Source: JBDRGC01 sp043818215 (lineage in GTDB: Bacteria > Chloroflexota > Anaerolineae > Anaerolineales > UBA11858). Taken from it: a stretch of DNA of 13,334 bases. Below are positions 1 through 6,379 of this stretch, one piece after another (position 1 is the stretch's first letter; every line of letters starts with the position of its first letter). The stretch lies in the NCBI GenBank assembly GCA_043818215.1, contig JBDRGC010000073.1, forward strand, positions 1 to 13,334, in the 5' to 3' direction. Made by a program: the position numbers and the translations under genes. The notes under the pieces were generated by a model. The model saw only the letters and a program-made list of their open reading frames with translations. It was not told the DNA's origin and made no database searches.

Positions 1-43
1 GGTCTACTGATCCCTGGTTTCCTGGTCTACTGGTTTCCTGCCT
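1..43. repeat. Short-period repeat after the permease gene
   Basis: The stretch is built from alternating GGTCTACTG, ATCCCTGG and TTTCCTGG words. The same words form the 23-bp-period array between the ATPase and permease genes at 1288-1410, so related repeats flank the permease gene on both sides. It lies just downstream of the permease stop codon. I see no T-tract terminator within the window, and the array may continue to the left of base 1. Confidence 0.75.
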
Positions 44-1273
44 CTATTCATGTCTCAAGGCTTCAATCGGGTCTAATTGTGCGGCCTTATTGGCCGGGTA
101 ATAGCCGAAGAAGATGCCCACCGCGGCCGCAGAACTGAAGGCCAGCATGATGGACGCCGGAACAATCACGGTGCGCATTTCGGCTAACTGCCCAAATAGG
201 TAGGAACCTCCAATGCCGGTAGCGACGCCGATCAAACCTCCGACCAGGGAAAGCAGCAGAGCCTCCGTGAGGAATTGCCAGCGGATATCAGCGGGACTGG
301 CCCCGATGGCCTGGCGGATACCGATCTCGCGCGTCCGCTCGGTGACGCTGACCATCATGATATTCATAATGCCGATGCCGCCGACCAACAGAGAGACCGC
401 GGCCACCCAGGCCAGCAGGTTGCGGAAGGCCTCCGTGGTTGCTTCTTGGGTGCTGATCAAATCCTGCTGGGTAGTAACCACAAAATCGGGTTCTTCCAGG
501 CTGACATCATGACGTTTTGCCAGCAACAGTTCAATCTGGCAGATGACCTCTTCCTGGTCGACTCCTTCGGCAAGCTCCACATAAATCAGCCGGACGCGGT
601 CGCCCATCATTCGGGCAAATTGATTATTGGTGAATTTCTGGAAGATAACCGTAATTGGCATGTAGGCCCGGGAGTCGTAATCGACTTCACCGACCAGCCC
701 TTTCTCTTCAAATACGCCGACGACGGTAAACTTTGTGTTCCCAATGGACACAACTTGGCCCACGGGTGGCGCATCCCCAAATAATTCTTCAGCCAAACTG
801 GAACCCAGGACAACGACCTTGGCTTTTCGGTCCATCTCCGTCTGGTTGAAATATCGTCCCTCCGCGATTTCCACATCCCTTACAGATGGAAATCCCTGTG
901 TGGAACCCAAAATGGATACGCCATCCAAAGTGACGTTACCGGCCTTAACGGTTTCGCTGCTCTGTTGCTCAACAACCACAGCCTGGACACCGTTGACTTC
1001 TTCTTCTATGGCCGTGGCGTCATCAAATACCAAGCCACCTTCCATACCGCCACCACCAGCGCCACCACGGCTAAAGCTGGCTTGAACGAAAACCAAATTG
1101 GTTCCCAACTCTGTAATCTGTTCTTCGATGGTTTTTTCTGTACCGGTACTGACAGCGATCATAATGATCACCGCCGAGACACCGATGATAACGCCCAGCA
1201 TGGTGAGCAGAGAGCGCAGTTTATTACGAGCCAGTCCCTGCCAAGCGATTTTGATGATTTTTTGTGGTTTCAT
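44..1273 (-). CDS. MacB/FtsX-type ABC transporter permease
   Basis: The product is a 409-residue integral membrane permease of the MacB-like FtsX superfamily. It should pair with the ATPase upstream and use ATP hydrolysis in the cytoplasm to drive extrusion or periplasmic-side work. The layout is typical: a cytosolic N-terminus (MKPQKIIKIAWQGLARNKLR), a first membrane helix at about 21-42, a large extracytoplasmic domain to about residue 280, then three C-terminal helices near 285-307, 330-352 and 370-392. The conserved ERTREIGIRQAIGA segment near 313-326 and the PANKAAQLDPIEALRHE ending are family hallmarks. A glycine-rich stretch at about 68-80 is a probable flexible linker in the extracytoplasmic domain. 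It is the last gene of a four-gene operon and starts 59 nt after the ATPase stop, with a poor ribosome-binding site. The substrate (peptide, lipid or drug) cannot be read from sequence. Confidence 0.93.
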   Translation of the reverse strand: MKPQKIIKIAWQGLARNKLRSLLTMLGVIIGVSAVIIMIAVSTGTEKTIEEQITELGTNLVFVQASFSRGGAGGGGMEGGLVFDDATAIEEEVNGVQAVVVEQQSSETVKAGNVTLDGVSILGSTQGFPSVRDVEIAEGRYFNQTEMDRKAKVVVLGSSLAEELFGDAPPVGQVVSIGNTKFTVVGVFEEKGLVGEVDYDSRAYMPITVIFQKFTNNQFARMMGDRVRLIYVELAEGVDQEEVICQIELLLAKRHDVSLEEPDFVVTTQQDLISTQEATTEAFRNLLAWVAAVSLLVGGIGIMNIMMVSVTERTREIGIRQAIGASPADIRWQFLTEALLLSLVGGLIGVATGIGGSYLFGQLAEMRTVIVPASIMLAFSSAAAVGIFFGYYPANKAAQLDPIEALRHE

Positions 1274-1287
1274 GGTTTTTCTCGTGA

Positions 1288-1410
1288 GTCAGTAGATCAG
1301 TAAATCAGGGATCAGGGATCGGGTGAGCTGATTTACTGATTCCTGGTTTCCTGATCTACTGATCCCTGGTTTCCTGATCTACTGATCCCTGATTTCCTGG
1401 TTTCCTGATT
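1288..1410. repeat. 23-bp-period repeat array with an orientation switch
   Basis: From 1347 the unit TTTCCTGATCTACTG + ATCCCTGG occurs as two near-identical 23-bp copies (1347-1369 and 1370-1392), followed by partial copies to 1410. To the left, 1291-1320 carries the same words in reverse complement (CAGTAGATCAG, AATCAGGGATCAGGG). The array therefore switches strand around 1320. It overlaps the 3' end of the ATPase gene, where it encodes about the last 25 residues. The period is not a multiple of three, so those residues do not form a regular peptide repeat. Confidence 0.85.
1296..1340 (-). other. Intercistronic hairpin between ATPase and permease
   Basis: ATCAGTAAATCAG (1296-1308) and CTGATTTACTGAT (1328-1340) are perfect 13-bp inverted repeats with a 19-nt loop. 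The ATPase stop codon (1333-1335) lies inside one arm. In the minus-strand mRNA this forms a stem just before the permease start at 1273. There is no T-tract after it, so it is not a standard terminator. It could instead modulate permease translation or mRNA decay between the cistrons. Confidence 0.65.
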
Positions 1411-2109
1411 GCCATTCAGCTTATCCATATCAATTCGCCCATCCAGGAAGCGGATCACCCGTTGAGCATAAGCCGCGATCTCATCCTCGTGGGTCACCAT
1501 GACAATGGTACTGCCTTGTTGGTGAAGTCTGGTAAGTAATACCATAATCTCGTTACCCGATTTCGAATCCAGGTTTCCGGTAGGTTCATCGGCCAGGATG
1601 AGTACCGGGTCATTGACGATAGCGCGGGCAATTGCCACTCTTTGGGCTTGCCCGCCGGAGAGTTCCTGGGGTTGGTGTTCTACCCGGTCCGCTAAACCCA
1701 CATCATCTAAGGCTGCTAAGGCTTTTTCTTTTTGCTCGGCATCACTCAACTGCCCATTGCGGTTGTACAACATGGGAAGCATCACATTCTCTAAGGCTGA
1801 GGTGCGCGCCAGGAGGTTGTAACTCTGAAAGACGAAACCAATCCGTTCGTTGCGTATGATGGCCAACTGGGTTTTGTCCAGGTCGCTGACATCTTCTCCC
1901 GCCAGGAAATACTGGCCGGATGTCGGGCGGTCGAGGCAGCCGAGAATGTTCATCAGTGTGCTTTTCCCGGAACCGGAAGAGCCCATAATGGCGACGAACT
2001 CATTCTCTTTGATTTTCAGGCTGACCCCATCTAATGCTCGGACCTGGGCATCGCCCATACCATAGACCTTGGTAATGTCGTTGGTCTTAATAATTTCTTG
2101 TTTGCTCAT
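1333..2109 (-). CDS. ABC transporter ATP-binding protein (LolD/MacB type)
   Basis: This 258-residue cytoplasmic ATPase is the motor of the adjacent permease. It contains Walker A GSSGSGKST at 43-51, the Q-loop glutamine near 95, the signature LSGGQ at 150-154, Walker B ILADEP at 171-176 followed by TGNLDS, and the switch histidine at 207. TGNLDS and the overall pattern are typical of the LolD/MacB/FtsE subfamily. I chose ATG 2109 because AGGA lies 7 nt upstream; an adjacent ATG at 2112 is possible, and extending to 2142 would overlap the upstream gene. It begins about 20 nt after that gene's stop, as expected in an operon. From about residue 233 onward the tail (GNQETRKSGISRSGNQ and on) is encoded by the intergenic 23-bp repeat and resembles no ABC domain, so the stop codon seems to have been captured from the repeat. 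Confidence 0.95.
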   Translation of the reverse strand: MSKQEIIKTNDITKVYGMGDAQVRALDGVSLKIKENEFVAIMGSSGSGKSTLMNILGCLDRPTSGQYFLAGEDVSDLDKTQLAIIRNERIGFVFQSYNLLARTSALENVMLPMLYNRNGQLSDAEQKEKALAALDDVGLADRVEHQPQELSGGQAQRVAIARAIVNDPVLILADEPTGNLDSKSGNEIMVLLTRLHQQGSTIVMVTHEDEIAAYAQRVIRFLDGRIDMDKLNGNQETRKSGISRSGNQGSVDQETRNQ

Positions 2110-2131
2110 CATTTTTTCCTGTAAATTCAGA

Positions 2132-3736
2132 TTATTCAACATCTCCGATTACAACAACTTCACCCGCGGCTATGCCCTCTAAAATTTCGGCAGAGGTAAA
2201 GTCCATCAGGCCTACCAAAACTGGTCTGAGTTGGGGTTGGTCGTTCTCCATGACATATACGCCATATTCCTCAGGATTGATCTCCCGTAATGCTTCGATG
2301 GGGATCAAGACCGCGTTTTCAGTCTGGCCCCCGATAACGTCCACAGAAGCGCTCAACCCAATTGGCAACGAAATCGGTTTTGCATAAGAAGCATCATCCA
2401 GCCGGACAAGTGCCCGGATAGCCTGGACCCTGTTTTCTGTTACCAGACCTGGGTTGATATCCACGATGGTTCCGGTGAAGGTATCATCTGGCAGTGCATC
2501 AAAAATAACCTCGACAGGGTTACCGAGTTGAACTTTATCCAGATCCGTTTCATCAATGAAAATTTCCAAACGGGGCTGGTCCATATTTGCGATAGAGATC
2601 AGGGTTCCTGTTCCAATCCGTTCTCCAACATCCGCATGGATGGATAAGACAGTGCCATCAACCGGCGCGATTAGTTCCACAATCGTCTGCTGCTGCTGGG
2701 CTACCTGCAATTCAAGTTGAGCTATCTCTAATTCAGCCTCTGCCAATGCAATGTCATTTGGATCAGGTCCGTCTTTGAGACGCTCCCATTCGGCCTGCGT
2801 TTCCCCAAGTTTGGATTCTGCCAGAGCGACATCACTGGGAGCTGGTCCATCCTGGATATTTTCCAACGTTTGTTGATCAGCCACTAATTGGGCTTGGGCT
2901 GTCTCCAATCTTGCCTCGGCAACCGCTAAATCCAGAGGGTCGGCGGGATCATCCATTGATGTGTATTTGTATTCCCCGTTTTCAACCTCAATTTGCTGTT
3001 GAATAAGTTGTACATTTAATCTATGTAACTGACCCACTAAGCGATCTTTTATATCTTCATTGGGCGCTATTTTAATCTGATACTCCAATTTTTCGACCTG
3101 CTCTTGTAAGTCTGCCAGATCTTCTTCTTTGAATAACAAGCTGGCATAGGCAATCTCAATTGCATCATCAGAGGGCGATGAATTGAGAATATACAAGTCC
3201 ATCTCAGCATTCTCAACAGCTTGTTCAGTATTTACCAAATCTCGTAGAGCAGAAGCCTGCTCAGGAGCTACATTCAACAGATCATCCAATGCTTGTTGAG
3301 CTTCTTCAACTGTTTTCAAAGCTTGAGCAGACTCAATCTCGGCGTTGGTGTAGATATCATTCAGAGCCTGTTCAGCCTTGATAACAGCTAATTTTGCATT
3401 AGCGAGATCTGCGGTGATTTGTACGGGAGTTTTATTGGTTTTCAGCCTTGCCAATACCTCACCGGCAGCGACTTTTTCACCAATACTCACAAGAATATCC
3501 ATCAAGACACCATTTTCATCGAAACTCAAAGCTGCTTCCGTGGCAGGGACAACTTGCCCAGTACCACTCGCCAGGATCGATAGGTCACCCAGTCGAGCAA
3601 CTGCTGTTTCAAACTCAGCTTCACCTGATTCGATTTCCTGCCTTGTTTCACTCGGGCTCACCAGGTAATAACTCACCGCGCCAGCAACGACAGCCAGGAA
3701 GATGAGAGCAACCCACATTACGCTTTTCCGTTTCAC
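2132..3736 (-). CDS. HlyD/MacA-like membrane-fusion (adaptor) protein, second copy
   Basis: This 534-residue adaptor probably works with the ABC ATPase and permease downstream. It has one N-terminal membrane anchor (about residues 7-25, MWVALIFLAVVAGA), then the first half of a biotinyl-lipoyl domain near 55-100. A long alanine/glutamate/glutamine-rich coiled coil spans roughly 105-370, the second lipoyl half follows (ELIAPVDGTVLSIHADVGE), then beta-barrel and membrane-proximal segments ending in MDFTSAEILEGIAAGEVVVIG. The coiled coil contains repeated DGPxPxDxALAE turns, a feature shared with its neighbour. I chose GTG 3736 because AGGAG lies about 10 nt upstream and the preceding stop is at 3762; extension to 3805 would overlap the upstream gene by 44 nt. 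The first and second copies are similar throughout, so they are tandem paralogues. Confidence 0.92.
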   Translation of the reverse strand: MKRKSVMWVALIFLAVVAGAVSYYLVSPSETRQEIESGEAEFETAVARLGDLSILASGTGQVVPATEAALSFDENGVLMDILVSIGEKVAAGEVLARLKTNKTPVQITADLANAKLAVIKAEQALNDIYTNAEIESAQALKTVEEAQQALDDLLNVAPEQASALRDLVNTEQAVENAEMDLYILNSSPSDDAIEIAYASLLFKEEDLADLQEQVEKLEYQIKIAPNEDIKDRLVGQLHRLNVQLIQQQIEVENGEYKYTSMDDPADPLDLAVAEARLETAQAQLVADQQTLENIQDGPAPSDVALAESKLGETQAEWERLKDGPDPNDIALAEAELEIAQLELQVAQQQQTIVELIAPVDGTVLSIHADVGERIGTGTLISIANMDQPRLEIFIDETDLDKVQLGNPVEVIFDALPDDTFTGTIVDINPGLVTENRVQAIRALVRLDDASYAKPISLPIGLSASVDVIGGQTENAVLIPIEALREINPEEYGVYVMENDQPQLRPVLVGLMDFTSAEILEGIAAGEVVVIGDVE

Positions 3737-3761
3737 GACTTTTGTTCTCCTGTTTTTTGGA

Positions 3762-5339
3762 TTACTCAGTCTCGACGATCCCGGTTGTGACGACCTCACC
3801 GGCATCCAGACCAGTGATAATCTCTGCCGAGGTAAAATCCATCAAGCCAACGGTCACAATCCGCAGTTTCGGTTCGCCATCTTCAACAACAAATACGGCA
3901 TACTCACCCGGACTTAGCTCAAGTAAAGCTTCCACTGGAACAAGAACTGCACCTTCGGCTCGTCCACCAATTACATCTACAGATGCGTTGAGGCCTACCG
4001 GCAAGTTTTGGGGCTTGGCAAAAGAATCAGCATCCAGCATTGCCAATACTCGAACAACCTGAACATTAGACACATTTTGCAGGCTTGGGTCCACCTCGAT
4101 AATATGGCCGATATAGACATCATCCGGCAGGGCGTCGAAGATAACTTCGACTTCAAAATTTATCCCGACTTTGTTTAGATCGGTCTCATCCAAGTAAACT
4201 TCCAACACCGGCTGGCTCAAATCAGCCAACGTAATGATAGCGCTGGTGCCTACTTTTTCGCCGACACTGACACTGATATCCATAATGGTGCCGTCCAGCG
4301 GAGCAACCAGCTCAACGATGGCCTGTTCTTCGAGGGCCAGAGCCAGATTGGCTTCTGCGTTTGCGAGCTGGGCTTCCGTCAAAGCAATATCTGCGGGGTC
4401 AGCGCCATCCTTCAAGATCTCCCATTCTGCCTGAGCAACTTTTAGCTGCGCTTCTGCCAGGGCGACCTCACCCGGTGTTGGGCCATCCTTGATGCGATTC
4501 CATTCTTTTTGCGCTTCGGCCAATTGTGCCTGCGCCGCCAGCAGGTCTGCATCAGTAAGCGCCTTGTCTAAATCGCTACCGGTGCTGGTTACATAGTTGT
4601 AATTGCGAAGCGCGCTATCGTAGGCTGCCTGAACCGAGGAGAGTTGGAGTTGTGCATTGGCCTTATCCAGATTGCCATCGGGTTTATCCGCATAAATTTC
4701 AAATCGTTCTTTGGCGTCTTTGAGTTGGTCTTCGGCCAAAACCAATTCGGAGTATGCAGAATCGATGGTGAACTGGTTGGCTGTGGTGCGTACATTGTTA
4801 TAGTATCGTTGTGCTTCAGCAAGAGCCTCTTCCGCCTCTGCAATGGCTTGTAAGGCCTGTGCTTGCCGGAGATCGACATTCGACAGGTCTTCAAGGTCCC
4901 GTTCTGCATCTTCGACAGCCTGCAAAGTCAGGGCTGCCTCCATATCTGCCGAAGCGTAGATTTCATCCAGGGCCTGTTGGGCATTCAGAAGATTCAGTTC
5001 GGCCTGTGCCATGGATAATGCAATCTCCGCCTCAGACTGACCTGTATCCAGACGTGCAATGACTTCACCTACCTTTACTTTATCACCCACATTGACAAGG
5101 ATTTCAATCAATGTGCCACTTTCATCAAATCCCACACCGATCTCTGAGGCGGGGACTACAGATCCCGCGCCGCTGGCGAAAACGGTCAGGTTACCACGAC
5201 GGGCGACTGCGGTCTGGACGGTGGGCGTTTCAGCTTCCGTGTTGGTTGACCGGTAAAAGTTGCTGTAATAATAATATCCCCCACCGATAATTACGATAAC
5301 GAAGAACAATATGATCCAGAGTTTTTTGTTTTGAAACAT
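3762..5339 (-). CDS. HlyD/MacA-like membrane-fusion (adaptor) protein, first copy
   Basis: This 525-residue periplasmic-side adaptor is anchored by a single N-terminal helix (about 8-26, LWIILFFVIVIIGGG). The order is anchor, first lipoyl half (VFASGAGSVVPASEIG to GEVIARLDTG), an approximately 260-residue coiled coil, second lipoyl half (ELVAPLDGTIMDISVSVGEK), beta-barrel and C-terminal domain ending in MDFTSAEIITGLDAGEVVTTG. Repeated W-x-x-[IL]-K-D-G-x-x-P turns occur in the coiled coil. It is longer than classical MacA (about 370 residues) because of the helical hairpin. ATG 5339 has GGAGAG 9 nt upstream. It is the first gene of the transport operon, followed after 25 nt by a paralogue. I see no TolC-like gene here, consistent with a cell envelope lacking a standard outer membrane, but the window is too small to be sure. 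Confidence 0.92.
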   Translation of the reverse strand: MFQNKKLWIILFFVIVIIGGGYYYYSNFYRSTNTEAETPTVQTAVARRGNLTVFASGAGSVVPASEIGVGFDESGTLIEILVNVGDKVKVGEVIARLDTGQSEAEIALSMAQAELNLLNAQQALDEIYASADMEAALTLQAVEDAERDLEDLSNVDLRQAQALQAIAEAEEALAEAQRYYNNVRTTANQFTIDSAYSELVLAEDQLKDAKERFEIYADKPDGNLDKANAQLQLSSVQAAYDSALRNYNYVTSTGSDLDKALTDADLLAAQAQLAEAQKEWNRIKDGPTPGEVALAEAQLKVAQAEWEILKDGADPADIALTEAQLANAEANLALALEEQAIVELVAPLDGTIMDISVSVGEKVGTSAIITLADLSQPVLEVYLDETDLNKVGINFEVEVIFDALPDDVYIGHIIEVDPSLQNVSNVQVVRVLAMLDADSFAKPQNLPVGLNASVDVIGGRAEGAVLVPVEALLELSPGEYAVFVVEDGEPKLRIVTVGLMDFTSAEIITGLDAGEVVTTGIVETE

Positions 5340-5407
5340 AGCGATATTCTCTCCAATGGTCAGGTACTAATCAGTTGTTTCTTTGTATAAGGAGCAAGAA
5401 AAATAAC

Positions 5408-5487
5408 CACTAAGGGCACGAAGGAACACTAAGGTTTTCGGGGTACAGGTGTGTGAACCTTTGTGTCCAGGGAGCCTGTCGAAGGGC
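5408..5487. repeat. CACNAAGG repeat cluster and GAGCCTGTCGAAGGGC motif
   Basis: Three CACTAAGG/CACGAAGG words occur at 5408-5415, 5417-5424 and 5427-5434. A reverse-oriented CCTTTGTGTCC lies at 5458-5468, giving a direct array facing an inverted copy. GAGCCTGTCGAAGGGC follows at 5472-5487. From general experience, both motifs recur in intergenic DNA of unrelated bacteria. Here they look like dispersed repeat debris and not a gene regulatory site. Confidence 0.6.
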
Positions 5488-5518
5488 TTGTCCGGGTCAG
5501 GTGTCAGGGAGGAGGTAG

Positions 5519-5560
5519 ATTCCTGGTTCCTAGTCCCTGGTTCCTGGCCCCTAGTCCCTC
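5519..5560. repeat. TTCCTGG / TAGTCCC short repeat
   Basis: The words TTCCTGG, TTCCTAGTCCCTGG, TTCCTGGCCCCTAGTCCC follow one another in direct orientation with a period of roughly 14-20 bp. Vocabulary overlaps with the repeats at 1-43 and 1288-1410 (CCTGG, TTCCTG) but the unit differs. No coding potential. Confidence 0.7.
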
Positions 5561-5743
5561 AATCACCTGTTCTCCGGGCAGATGTGATTTTTGCCAGGCA
5601 CGAATAGGTCGATTAACAGCCTGAAGTATAAAACGATTTTATGAATATGGGGTAGAGAAGTTATGAAGAATGTGTGAAGATGGACGGAGTGAAAAACTAA
5701 CATCTGGAAATATTCCATAGTGAATACTCTGCCCGCTTTCTCC

Positions 5744-5773
5744 TTGACAACTCTTCCACCCTTGGGGTATAAC
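5744..5773 (+). promoter_or_regulatory. Sigma70-type promoter of the trpS-trpB2 operon
   Basis: A consensus TTGACA (-35, 5744-5749) is separated by 18 bp from TATAAC (-10, 5768-5773). Transcription would begin near 5780, about 20 nt before the base of T-box stem I, which is the expected geometry. The -10 box sits inside a dyad, GGGGT-ATA-ACCCC (5764-5776), which could be an operator or chance. Confidence 0.8.
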
Positions 5774-5910
5774 CCCGCCCAATAACAAAACAAGTAAAGA
5801 CTGTGAAGAGGACGAGTACGCGTCGAAACGAGGGCACAGAGAGCCAGGAACCAGTGAGAGCCTGACCCGCACGCCAACGCCGAATGGACCTCAGAGTTGC
5901 AGGGTGAAAG

Positions 5911-6093
5911 ACTGTTAGTCTAGTAGTCTGAAAGTCGAGTAGCCTGCGCCGGAATTGCCACCGTTATCAAGGCACTGGTCTCGTGGTCGAATAGTCAAAT
6001 AGTAGAGCAGTCATATCGTCAAGTAGTCAGGTACCTAATGCATGTGCCTGACCGCCGGCTGTAGGACTACCAGACTATTCACTATCGGACTAA
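5911..6093 (+). repeat. AGTAGTC-type repeats inside the T-box leader
   Basis: Words of the type TAGTC, AGTAGTC and GTCNAATAGTC recur at 5915-5943 and 5985-6030, with reverse complements (GGACTAC, GACTATTC, GGACTA) at 6064-6092. GTCAGGTAC (6026-6034) pairs with GTGCCTGAC (6044-6052, one G-U), and GAATAGTC (5989-5996) pairs with GACTATTC (6073-6080). The repeats can therefore fold into a long hairpin between the two conserved halves of stem II, which are about 130 nt apart. Confidence 0.7.
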
Positions 6094-6115
6094 GTCAAAG
6101 TGAGGCTGGCCTCGC

Positions 6116-6165
6116 GACAATCCCCGTCGTGCATCACAGACGGGTTTTTTTTAATATGGATTGTC
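6116..6165 (+). terminator. Terminator-like hairpin upstream of the T-box motif
   Basis: CCCGTC (6123-6128) and GACGGG (6139-6144), extended by GTG/CAC and an A bulge, form a strong stem followed directly by eight T residues (6145-6152). A second, outer helix GACAATCC (6116-6123) with GGATTGTC (6158-6165) encloses both hairpin and U-tract. By position this is T-box stem III, but by shape it is an intrinsic terminator. It could give a first, tRNA-independent stop, or be relieved by the outer helix. Function is inferred. Confidence 0.6.
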
Positions 6166-6205
6166 AGGTCAACCTAACCTGGGTGGCACCGCGGGAGTCA
6201 TAAAG

Positions 6206-6239
6206 GCCCTCGTCCCTGTATGGGATGAGGGCTTTTTTT
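6206..6239 (+). terminator. T-box-controlled intrinsic terminator
   Basis: GCCCTCGTCCC (6206-6216) pairs with GGGATGAGGGC (6222-6232) around a TGTAT loop, and is followed by seven T residues. It lies 10 nt after the T-box GCGGG, the standard place for the terminator that competes with the tRNA-stabilised antiterminator. Confidence 0.92.
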
Positions 6240-6249
6240 ATTGGCCTCA

Positions 6250-6328
6250 AGGTGCGACGCACTTTCTGATGTGGCGAGACGCCTTTTGAAACCCGGAAAT
6301 TGCTCTAAATCCTAAGTGCGTCGCACCT
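6250..6328. repeat. 15-bp inverted-repeat element in the trpS 5' UTR
   Basis: AGGTGCGACGCACTT (6250-6264) and AAGTGCGTCGCACCT (6314-6328) are perfect inverted repeats 49 bp apart. Each arm is itself nearly palindromic (GTGCG-A-CGCAC). Between them is a small hairpin, GGCG-AGA-CGCC followed by four T residues. The element lies after the T-box terminator and before the trpS ribosome-binding site. It could be a MITE-like or REP-like mobile repeat; nothing shows a role in regulation. Confidence 0.75.
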
Positions 6329-6379
6329 GATTCTAGTCAACTACGTCAATCCTGTTTATTCAGGCGCAAGGAGCAAACC

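Larger units (their letters stand above)
5340..5743. other. 404-bp intergenic region between divergent operons
   Basis: This gap separates the minus-strand transport operon from the plus-strand trpS leader. It holds a CACNAAGG-type repeat cluster (5408-5487), a TTCCTGG/TAGTCCC repeat (5519-5560), and about 180 bp of unremarkable AT-richer sequence before the trpS promoter. I could not find a convincing -35/-10 pair for the transport operon on the minus strand. Apparent reading frames here have no recognisable product and run antisense to the trpS promoter and leader. Confidence 0.7.
5801..6239 (+). promoter_or_regulatory. Tryptophan T-box leader (tRNA-sensing riboswitch)
   Basis: The RNA senses uncharged tRNA-Trp and lets transcription continue into trpS. 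Visible parts, in order: stem I base GAGG/CCTC (5808-5811 with 5889-5892), the AGTA motif (5815-5818), the AGAGAG bulge (5838-5843), a distal CAGG/CCTG stem with an AGTG-containing loop (5845-5864), and GAA followed by specifier TGG (5885-5887) and a purine. Stem II elements follow: CCGTTATC (5961-5968) and AAGTGAGGC (6098-6106), framed by GCCA/TGGC. The T-box GGGTGGCACCGCGGG (6181-6195) has the UGGC bulge (6184-6187), which pairs with a GCCA tRNA end, fitting the G73 of tRNA-Trp. The terminator is at 6206-6239. The specifier, bulge and downstream gene agree. The leader is longer than usual because of the expanded stem II and an extra hairpin. Confidence 0.93.

Noticed and set aside
275..784. 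Plus-strand open frame of 169 codons inside the permease gene
   Set aside because: It is antisense to a clear MacB/FtsX permease, and its low-complexity D/H/Q-rich product has no recognisable fold.
1340..1410. CRISPR-like repeat array
   Set aside because: Units are directly adjacent with no unique spacers, drift in sequence, and there are no cas genes nearby; it is a tandem repeat.
3737..3805. Upstream start for the second membrane-fusion protein
   Set aside because: It would overlap the preceding gene's end by 44 nt and adds a non-conserved basic leader; GTG 3736 has a ribosome-binding site and sits right before the membrane anchor.
5563..5877. Minus-strand open frame of 104 codons over the trpS promoter region
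   Set aside because: It is antisense to a strong promoter and T-box stem I, has no recognisable domain and an odd composition; the regulatory reading explains the sequence better.
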